Shown: one piece after another, positions 1 through 4,296 of the stretch
How positions within the stretch are numbered: position 1 is the stretch's first letter
How the letters are laid out: each line of letters opens with the position of its first letter
Source: Armatimonadota bacterium
GTDB taxonomy: Bacteria; Armatimonadota; Armatimonadia; Armatimonadales; Armatimonadaceae
Length of the DNA: 5,685 nucleotides
Direction of reading: 5' to 3'
Assembly: GCA_014380985.1 (NCBI GenBank)
Contig: JACMIU010000329.1
Span: 1 to 5,685 of the forward strand
Program-made: the position numbers and the translations under genes
Notes under the pieces: model-generated
What the model was told of the DNA's origin: nothing
Database searches by the model: none
Seen by the model: only the letters and a program-made list of their open reading frames with translations

Positions 1-639
1 CAAGGCAGCGAAAACGAAGAAGCGAGTTTCGCCGCCCTGCCGTTCGGATACCTGAACCCGTATGCCGACTACCCCAAGCAAATCGGGCATTTGAACGTGG
101 AGCGCACCCTTGAAACGCTGACCTTCCGGCGCGAGAACGCCGGGGGCGTCGGTATGGAAGCATACGCGCTGTTCGGGCTTGCCATGCTCGCCATCACGTT
201 AATCGGCTTTATGGGCATGATGCAGGGCGGGCAGGCAGCGCAAGCCACGGGAACCATCGCGGCAGGACGCGCCCTCGCCCCGACCACCAACCATTTCGCG
301 CTGTTCTGGATTATCGGCGTGGTCGCGCTTTTCGTCGGGATTCCTCTGTATCTGAAGAAAGCCTACGGCACGGCGCACGTGTTCTGCTTCGACAAAGCGG
401 CGGGGCAACTGACCGAAAACAAAAAGCCGATTGTGCCGCTTCGCCGCATCGAGGGCGTCGCCATCCGCGAAACCAAAGACCCCGACGACCGCTACCTGTA
501 TCTGTTAGAAGTTCTGCACACCGACGGCTACGAACTGTTGGTCTATAACGGCTACGACGAGCGCGACACCCTGCGTCTCGCGGAGGAAATCGCCGGTTTC
601 TTAGACTGCCGCATGAAGTTTACCGGCGTCAAGGCGTAG
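1..639 (+). CDS. Unrecognised membrane protein, C-terminal part (5' end outside window)
   Basis: The frame is open from the first base with coding-like, G/C-rich third positions, so the gene begins upstream of the window and 212 residues are visible. Two hydrophobic segments stand out, at visible residues about 54-74 and 99-118, separated by a Gly/Ala/Gln-rich loop. After the second helix comes a soluble domain of about 90 residues with alternating beta-like stretches (a Phe-Asp-Lys turn, then charged loops, then an LLEVL-type strand) and a C-terminal amphipathic helix. This layout recalls small membrane-anchored PH-like domains of unknown function, but that is inference from general shape and not a family match. 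A TTG at 91 or ATG at 154 could in principle start a shorter protein, but neither has a convincing ribosome binding site. Its stop lies inside the end of the convergent PilT-like gene. No function is assigned. Confidence 0.75.
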   Translation, partial: QGSENEEASFAALPFGYLNPYADYPKQIGHLNVERTLETLTFRRENAGGVGMEAYALFGLAMLAITLIGFMGMMQGGQAAQATGTIAAGRALAPTTNHFALFWIIGVVALFVGIPLYLKKAYGTAHVFCFDKAAGQLTENKKPIVPLRRIEGVAIRETKDPDDRYLYLLEVLHTDGYELLVYNGYDERDTLRLAEEIAGFLDCRMKFTGVKA

Positions 640-1555
640 CCGGGAACGTGGTCGTGTATAACCGCGCCGTTAAATCGTTCGCCGCGTCCGCACCGCGCAG
701 TGTTTCGTACTCGGCGATTCTGCCCGAACCATCCGCTTTTTTTACCAGTCGCTGATTCGTCACGGCGATTAACTGTTCGGTAAGCACCGATTGCATCGGT
801 TCCGGCAACCCGCTTGAAAGCGTCGCCAAGGCGGACGCCGCACTCGGCGCGGCGACGGACGCGATCACGAGAGTACCGAGTTGCGCGAGCTCAAGCGCGG
901 CGACGGCGGTTTCGGCGGTTGGCAAGTCGGCGAGAAATACCACATCGGCATCCGCTCCGCGCAGGAGCAGACGGAGCGCGGCGGTATAATCAGGAACGTC
1001 CTGACCGATTATAAGAGGCGAGATTAGCGCGGTTTCGCTTTGTAAGCGGTATGCAGGAGATTCTTCCACGAGATATATTCGGCACGGTTTACAGGCGACG
1101 CATTCTTGTAGCAAAGCAAACGCCGTGGTTGTTTTGCCGCTTCCTACCAGTCCCGTCATTAAAATCAAGCCGTGTGGCTCTTCGGCAAAGTCCGCCAAAA
1201 ACGCGCCGTTCACTTCTTGCAGGGTCGGAATGTGCGCGGGCATAAACCGCACCGTTGCCACGAAACTCCCCGCGCTACGATAAAGAACGATGACAAAGTT
1301 GAACGAGCCATGAACCACAAGCGTTTCCGCAAGCGAAACAGTTCCCGATTGCAGGGCGGTTTGCGTGGACGCGGGAAAAAGCGGCATGATCCATTCTTCT
1401 AAATCGCCGGGCGACACGGCAAGCGCGTTCGGGGTCGCGGGCAGGTTCCCGTCCACCCGGTAGCGGGGCGGCTCCCCGGCGACCAGATGAATATCGGACG
1501 CGGACGCGGCAACGGCGGCATCAAACAGGCGGGCAAGTTCGGGGGAAATGCTCAT
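629..1555 (-). CDS. PilT-like secretion/retraction ATPase paralogue with eroded catalytic motifs
   Basis: The 308-residue product follows the PilT layout of the type II/IV secretion ATPase superfamily, which is slightly longer (about 340-370 residues). An N-terminal PAS-like region carries the signature SDIHLVAGEPP (residues 20-30), and a TVRFMP segment (101-106) leads into the ATPase core. Walker A, GLVGSGKTTT (135-144), is intact. The aspartate-box region reads VEESPAY (163-169) where PilT normally has IEDPIE. Walker B reads DVVFLADLPT (204-213) where PilT has DVILVGEMRD, so the catalytic Glu is Asp and the Arg-Asp pair is lost. The His box, normally STLHT, is ASVAA (232-236). Nucleotide binding looks possible; normal motor activity is doubtful. 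The start ATG (1555) overlaps the previous stop as ATGA and has AGGAGA 8 bases upstream. It is the last gene of the sigma-factor operon. A regulatory or sensory role is inferred, not shown. True pilus retraction is less likely because no pilin or pilus-assembly gene is nearby. Confidence 0.88.
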   Translation of the reverse strand: MSISPELARLFDAAVAASASDIHLVAGEPPRYRVDGNLPATPNALAVSPGDLEEWIMPLFPASTQTALQSGTVSLAETLVVHGSFNFVIVLYRSAGSFVATVRFMPAHIPTLQEVNGAFLADFAEEPHGLILMTGLVGSGKTTTAFALLQECVACKPCRIYLVEESPAYRLQSETALISPLIIGQDVPDYTAALRLLLRGADADVVFLADLPTAETAVAALELAQLGTLVIASVAAPSAASALATLSSGLPEPMQSVLTEQLIAVTNQRLVKKADGSGRIAEYETLRGADAANDLTARLYTTTFPATP

Positions 1556-2604
1556 GATTCGGTTCTCCTATCGGGCGGCGCAAACGGAAATAAACGGGCA
1601 GTGGACGGGCGCGGAACGCTCCCCGCCCGTGCCGCCCGTATCGCGGCGACTTCGGCGCGAAGCGCGGCAAGTTCGTCCCTCACACCGCGCAATTCGGCGA
1701 CGGTTTCGCGGAGCAAGGCGCGGGTATCGTCCGCCGGTTCCGGGGCGGGCGCGGCAATCGCGGTCGGCGGACGCGGCGGGGCGGGCGGCTTCGCAGAGCC
1801 GTATGCTTTGGTTATCGCTTCCGCCAACGCTTCCGGCTCGGCAAGCATCGGTTGCACCAGACAACGCGACATCATGCGAAAGGCGTCAACAACTTCAATG
1901 TTGCGCGGGTCGAGCATGGCGACCCAAAGCCGGTTGCCATCTTTTTTTATCGGCAAAGTCTGATGCTCCAGCGCGAAGTGCGCAAGGGCGGTAGCAATGG
2001 CTTCCGCTTCGGGCGTGTGCCGGTTCAGGTCAACAAACGGAACACCCCAAGTACGAGCCATCGCTTCGGTCGCACGGGATCGGGTAGCGGCATTTGGATT
2101 ACCAGCGATCTCCTGTTTAGCAGACCATGCACCGTAGGCTTTGTTGATTGCCGCCATAAGCGTTTCGGGTTCGGCGAACGCGGGGCGAACGTACATCGCG
2201 GAAGCGAGACGCACGGCGTCAACGGCTTCCGCGTTACGCGGGTCGAGGAACGCCACCCATAATCCGTTGGCATCTTTCTTGATCGGATAAGCATGGTGCT
2301 TACGCGCAACGTCGGCAGGAAGGGCGGCTATCGCGTCAAAATCCGGCGCGTGTTTTTCCAGTCGAACAAGCGGAAAACCAGTCAAGCGTTCGATGGTTTC
2401 CGCATCCTGCTGCCACAGAGCGGAAGCGGGCTTCGCAATCGCCGCTTCAACGCCCGCCCACACGTCCACCGCGCCCGCGTCCACCTCCCACGCCGAAGCG
2501 AGGCGCGAAACGTCGGCGTCGCTTCCCGCGTCCACTGGCGTAATCGGTTCTACCGGCGTAATCGGTTCCAGCGTGATGGTGTCGCTGATTTCTGTCGCGG
2601 TCAT
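1552..2604 (-). CDS. Tandem T2SSE_N/MshEN-like domain protein with C-terminal coiled coil
   Basis: The 350-residue protein begins at the ATG at 2604, chosen over a start at 2640 because AAAGGA sits 8 bases upstream and the ATG overlaps the sigma-factor stop as ATGA. The N-terminus holds a doubled EPITPV motif (residues 13-24). Two similar domains follow, about 70-158 and 180-269. Each has a GxPxVxL strand, a YPIKK or LPIKK segment, then LWVAFLDPRN or LWVAMLDPRN, and ends in AYG. This matches the N-terminal domain of GspE/PilB-type secretion ATPases (T2SSE_N, also called MshEN), but no ATPase domain follows. A Pro/Ala linker (272-290) leads to a coiled coil (about 293-327) with leucine-rich heptads and a basic Arg/Pro tail. 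In GspE/MshE/PilB this domain links ligand or partner binding to the motor. Here it probably supplies that part in trans to the adjacent PilT-like ATPase, or acts as a partner of the sigma factor; both are inference. No signal peptide or membrane segment is seen, so it should be cytoplasmic. Confidence 0.85.
   Translation of the reverse strand: MTATEISDTITLEPITPVEPITPVDAGSDADVSRLASAWEVDAGAVDVWAGVEAAIAKPASALWQQDAETIERLTGFPLVRLEKHAPDFDAIAALPADVARKHHAYPIKKDANGLWVAFLDPRNAEAVDAVRLASAMYVRPAFAEPETLMAAINKAYGAWSAKQEIAGNPNAATRSRATEAMARTWGVPFVDLNRHTPEAEAIATALAHFALEHQTLPIKKDGNRLWVAMLDPRNIEVVDAFRMMSRCLVQPMLAEPEALAEAITKAYGSAKPPAPPRPPTAIAAPAPEPADDTRALLRETVAELRGVRDELAALRAEVAAIRAARAGSVPRPSTARLFPFAPPDRRTES
1564..1569 (-). 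promoter_or_regulatory. Shine-Dalgarno for the PilT-like gene
   Basis: On the minus strand AGGAGA lies 8 bases before the ATG at 1555, inside the 3' end of the upstream MshEN-type gene. It fixes the start of the PilT-like protein at the ATGA overlap and suggests translational coupling. Confidence 0.7.
1882..2286 (-). repeat. Diverged internal direct duplication encoding the two MshEN-like domains
   Basis: The blocks 1882-1953 and 2215-2286 align without gaps over 72 bases and match at roughly three quarters of positions by manual count. They share the stretch CGCGGGTCGAG and both end in ATCGG. They encode the equivalent VAxLDPRN core of domain 2 and domain 1. The 333-base offset (111 codons) is the domain repeat period. 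This shows intragenic duplication, or strong parallel constraint on the two copies. Confidence 0.75.
2537..2568 (-). repeat. Two-copy 18-base tandem repeat encoding EPITPV
   Basis: The 14-base string GGCGTAATCGGTTC occurs at 2537-2550 and again at 2555-2568, a period of 18 bases or six codons. It encodes consecutive EPITPV units in the disordered-looking N-terminus of the MshEN-type protein. Such in-frame slippage repeats vary in copy number among strains and often form flexible or docking segments. Confidence 0.8.
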
Positions 2605-3179
2605 TTCGAGGTTCCTTTCGTTTCGTTGTAGCCGAGCCACGGGGCGAGCGAATCACGCAATGCCTGAACCGCCGCGTGTTTGCGCGATGCCACGGTTCCC
2701 ATCGGCACACCGAGCGCGTCGGCGATTTCGGAATACGTGAAGCCTTCGTACTCGTGGAGCAGAAACACGGCGCGAATGTCGGGCGTCAGGCTCTTCACCG
2801 ATTCGCGCACGCAGACGGCGAGTTCCACGCCGTTTGCATTTGTCGCCGGATGGTTGGTTTCGGTCAGTTCACCGTGCTTACCGTCACGTTCGCGCAGTTT
2901 GTCGAGGCACGAACGGTGTGCGATATGAAGCAGGTACGACGCGAACTTGCCTTGCCCGTTGTATCGCGCCCGGTTTTGCCACACATTTACAAAAGCCTCC
3001 TGCGCGATGTCCGCCCCCGCATTCAAATCCCCGCCGAGCATCCGCGCCGCGTAGCCGATGACCCGCGCCTGATACCGGCGCACCAGACACGCAAACGCGC
3101 CCGTGTCGCCCATCGGCGCGGCAACGCTCCGGCGCATCAGGGCGTCGTCGGAATCGGGGCAGGGCGTCGGTTCGAGCAT
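2601..3179 (-). CDS. ECF-family RNA polymerase sigma factor
   Basis: The 192-residue product has the two-domain ECF layout. Sigma region 2 (about 28-97) includes the core-binding helix DIAQEAFVNVWQ (57-68) and a KFASYLLHIAHRSCLDKLR segment in the region 2.3-2.4 position. A short variable linker follows. Sigma region 4 (about 122-178) contains the helix-turn-helix YSEIADALGVPMGTVASR (149-166). Length is typical and there is no C-terminal extension. The ATG at 3179 gives the usual ECF N-terminus (DSDDALMRR, then GAFACLVRRY). It has no Shine-Dalgarno; a TATGAT just upstream suggests an almost leaderless transcript. It heads the three-gene operon, and no recognisable anti-sigma factor (no zinc-finger ASD motif, no membrane segment) is adjacent on this strand. 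By family knowledge it should direct RNA polymerase to a small alternative regulon; the inducing signal is unknown. The two co-encoded proteins are the obvious candidates to control it. Confidence 0.93.
   Translation of the reverse strand: MLEPTPCPDSDDALMRRSVAAPMGDTGAFACLVRRYQARVIGYAARMLGGDLNAGADIAQEAFVNVWQNRARYNGQGKFASYLLHIAHRSCLDKLRERDGKHGELTETNHPATNANGVELAVCVRESVKSLTPDIRAVFLLHEYEGFTYSEIADALGVPMGTVASRKHAAVQALRDSLAPWLGYNETKGTSK
2613..2618 (-). promoter_or_regulatory. Shine-Dalgarno for the MshEN-type gene
   Basis: AAAGGA on the minus strand lies 8 bases before the ATG at 2604, within the last codons of the sigma-factor gene. It supports the ATGA-overlap start over the longer in-frame start at 2640. 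Confidence 0.65.
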
Positions 3180-3187
3180 CGTGTTAC

Positions 3188-3193
3188 ATCATA
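3188..3193 (-). promoter_or_regulatory. Candidate -10 element (TATGAT) of the sigma-factor operon
   Basis: On the minus strand TATGAT (one mismatch to TATAAT) ends 8 bases before the ATG at 3179. Normal spacing puts the transcript start at about 3179-3182, giving a 5' leader of 0-2 bases. No good -35 hexamer is seen at 16-19 bases spacing (AAAACG at 17), so this is a weak call. A longer leader from another promoter remains possible. Confidence 0.4.
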
Positions 3194-3204
3194 CTAACGC
3201 ACGA

Positions 3205-3228
3205 ACGCCCCGTTTTCTTCGCGGGCGT
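3205..3228 (+). other. Imperfect dyad between the divergent promoters
   Basis: ACGCCCCG (3205-3212) is complementary to 3220-3228 read in reverse, with one bulged C at 3222, around a 7-base pyrimidine-rich loop. It sits upstream of both divergent promoters. It has no following T-run on either strand, so it is more like an operator or a chance GC palindrome than a terminator. Confidence 0.3.
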
Positions 3229-3238
3229 CGTGAAAAGA

Positions 3239-3267
3239 TTGAAAAAAATCGCCACACGGTGTACGAT
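3239..3267 (+). promoter_or_regulatory. Sigma-70-type promoter of nuoE
   Basis: TTGAAA (3239-3244) and TACGAT (3262-3267) are separated by exactly 17 bases in an A-rich context. The expected transcript start is about 3274, leaving a leader of about 35 bases before the nuoE ATG at 3309. The leader lacks a clear Shine-Dalgarno (best is AGAAA). Confidence 0.65.
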
Positions 3268-3308
3268 AGAACCGGAACGCTTTTCCCTTCTGCTTAGAAA
3301 CCATCATC

Positions 3309-3839
3309 ATGCCAACCTTGAACGACAGCGCACGAGCGCAAATTGACGACATTGTTTCGCGCTATCCGAACAAAAAAGCCGCACTGCTACCCGCGCTTTG
3401 GGTCGCGCAGGAAGCCTACAACGGGCAACTGACCCGCGAAGCGCAAGCCGAGGTCGCCGATTACTTAGACCTGCCCCGCGCCGAAGTTGAGGGGGTGGCG
3501 ACATACTACACGATGTACAACAAGGAAGCAGTGGGTAAGCATCATATAGAGGTTTGCCACAACGTTTCGTGCATGATTTTCGGCGCGGACGCTCTTATTC
3601 ATCATATCGAACATGAGTTAGATATTGTCGCGGGGGAAACCACGGCGGACGGCGTTTTCACGCTCAACCGGGCGGAGTGCCTCGGTGCGTGTTGCAACGC
3701 GGTCGCTATTCAGGTCGGCGGAACGTACTTTGAAAATGTGCGAACCAAAGAGCAGGTAGACAAAATCCTGACCGAACTGCGTATGGCTCCTGCCGACATC
3801 ACGCCGCAAGCCGGTCTCGGCAACCTGCGAACCGTGTAG
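3309..3839 (+). CDS. nuoE: NADH-quinone oxidoreductase subunit E (2Fe-2S, complex I 24 kDa homologue)
   Basis: The 176-residue protein matches the thioredoxin-like 2Fe-2S ferredoxin family of complex I subunit E in length and order. A helical N-terminus includes RYPNKKAALLPALWVAQE (18-35) and the conserved EVEGVATYYTMY (59-70). The thioredoxin-fold domain follows with four cluster ligands in the pattern CX4C and CX3C: C83 and C88 (CHNVSC), then C124 and C128 (CLGAC). An extra Cys follows at 129, and AV replaces the AP commonly found just after. In complex I this subunit sits with NuoF in the peripheral NADH-dehydrogenase module and holds cluster N1a. Related subunits serve NAD-linked formate dehydrogenases and electron-bifurcating hydrogenases (HydA/HndA type). 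The usual partner nuoF is not downstream, so the host complex cannot be read from context. Complex I is the default reading. It is transcribed from its own promoter and is followed by a GC-rich hairpin. Confidence 0.92.
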   Translation: MPTLNDSARAQIDDIVSRYPNKKAALLPALWVAQEAYNGQLTREAQAEVADYLDLPRAEVEGVATYYTMYNKEAVGKHHIEVCHNVSCMIFGADALIHHIEHELDIVAGETTADGVFTLNRAECLGACCNAVAIQVGGTYFENVRTKEQVDKILTELRMAPADITPQAGLGNLRTV

Positions 3840-3865
3840 CGGCGCGGTTTTCCCGCCCCGCGCCG
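3840..3865 (+). terminator. GC-rich hairpin after nuoE, possible weak terminator
   Basis: CGGCGCGG (3840-3847) and CCGCGCCG (3858-3865) form a perfect 8-base stem with a 10-base loop, starting immediately after the nuoE stop. The 8-T run that could complete an intrinsic terminator (3880-3887) is 14 bases beyond the stem, too far for the classical form. It may instead protect the mRNA 3' end or cause pausing. Confidence 0.45.
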
Positions 3866-3875
3866 GTTGTGCCAG

Positions 3876-3904
3876 TTGATTTTTTTTCGCGGTAGTGCTA
3901 TACT
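3876..3904 (+). promoter_or_regulatory. Strong sigma-70-type promoter of the TPR/YfhO-like operon
   Basis: TTGATT (3876-3881) and TATACT (3899-3904) are spaced by 17 bases. The -10 is preceded by TGC, an extended -10 element. The predicted start is about 3911, with a leader of about 30 bases. The upstream half of the spacer is an unbroken T-run. Confidence 0.75.
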
Positions 3905-3929
3905 TTCCGCAGTCACAGTCGTCAGGAAG

Positions 3930-3935
3930 AAGGAG
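3930..3935 (+). promoter_or_regulatory. Shine-Dalgarno deciding the TPR gene start
   Basis: AAGGAG lies 5 bases before the ATG at 3941. A GTG at 3935 in the same frame overlaps this element and would leave no usable site upstream, so the ATG is preferred. Confidence 0.75.
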
Positions 3936-3940
3936 TGCGG

Positions 3941-4288
3941 ATGGACGTAGCGGCATCATTTGAGAAAGCGGTACAACACAAGCTTGTCGGCGAGTACGAC
4001 GAAGCGTTAGCCATCTTGCGCCCCTTGCTACAAACGACGCCGAACGACGCCGCGATTTTGCACGAACTCGGCTTGATTCACTCGTTTAAGGTGGATATGG
4101 ACGAGAGCATTTACTACCTCGAAACGGCGGTGCGAATGTCGCCGACCAGCGTGTTGTACATGCTGGACGCCGGAAAGACGCACGCGATGTTCGGCAACGA
4201 CGACAAGGCAAAGGCGATTTTCGAGTATGTGTTGAAACTCGAACCGGGCAACGAAGAGGCGCAGAAAAATCTCGCCTACTATCAGTAG
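3941..4288 (+). CDS. Small tetratricopeptide-repeat (TPR) protein
   Basis: The 115-residue protein is almost entirely TPR. Repeat 1 (about 4-37) has the GEYDEALAIL core, repeat 2 (about 38-71) has LHELGLIHSF and DESIYYLETAVRMSP, and repeat 3 (about 72-105) has DDKAKAIFEYVLKLEPGN. A capping helix ends in AQKNLAYYQ. It has no signal peptide or membrane segment, so it should be a cytoplasmic protein-protein adaptor. Three repeats plus a cap make one of the smaller stable TPR folds. It is transcribed from a strong promoter and lies 8 bases before the YfhO-like membrane protein gene, so it may help assemble or regulate that protein or serve the same envelope pathway (inference). The specific partner cannot be read from the sequence. 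Confidence 0.9.
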   Translation: MDVAASFEKAVQHKLVGEYDEALAILRPLLQTTPNDAAILHELGLIHSFKVDMDESIYYLETAVRMSPTSVLYMLDAGKTHAMFGNDDKAKAIFEYVLKLEPGNEEAQKNLAYYQ

Positions 4289-4290
4289 GA
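4287..4290 (+). promoter_or_regulatory. Shine-Dalgarno for the YfhO-like gene, overlapping the TPR stop codon
   Basis: AGGA overlaps the TAG stop of the TPR gene and lies 6 bases before the GTG at 4297. It supports the GTG start and coupled translation of the two genes. Confidence 0.6.
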
Positions 4291-4296
4291 TTTTTC

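Noticed and set aside
91..156. TTG at 91 or ATG at 154 as true start of the left-edge gene
   Set aside because: The frame is open and coding-like back to base 1, and neither codon has a convincing Shine-Dalgarno.
1487..1963. Open frame of 158 codons on the + strand
   Set aside because: Antisense shadow of the MshEN-type and PilT-like genes; low-complexity Gly/Ala/Ser/Arg product without a ribosome binding site.
2605..2640. Longer N-terminus for the MshEN-type protein from 2640
   Set aside because: The ATG at 2604 has AAAGGA at good spacing and forms the same ATGA overlap as the next junction.
2676..3197. 173-codon open frame on the + strand opposite the sigma factor
   Set aside because: Antisense to a well-supported ECF sigma gene; the product shows no domain and its length is explained by high GC.
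3274..3278. GGAAC resembling an ECF -35 element upstream of nuoE
   Set aside because: No matching ECF -10 at 16-17 bases, and it sits at the predicted start of a good sigma-70-type promoter.
3880..3887. T-run as a classical intrinsic terminator tail
   Set aside because: It is 14 bases from the hairpin, and it fits the promoter spacer better.
3935..3940. GTG start for the TPR protein
   Set aside because: It overlaps the AAGGAG site that correctly serves the ATG at 3941.
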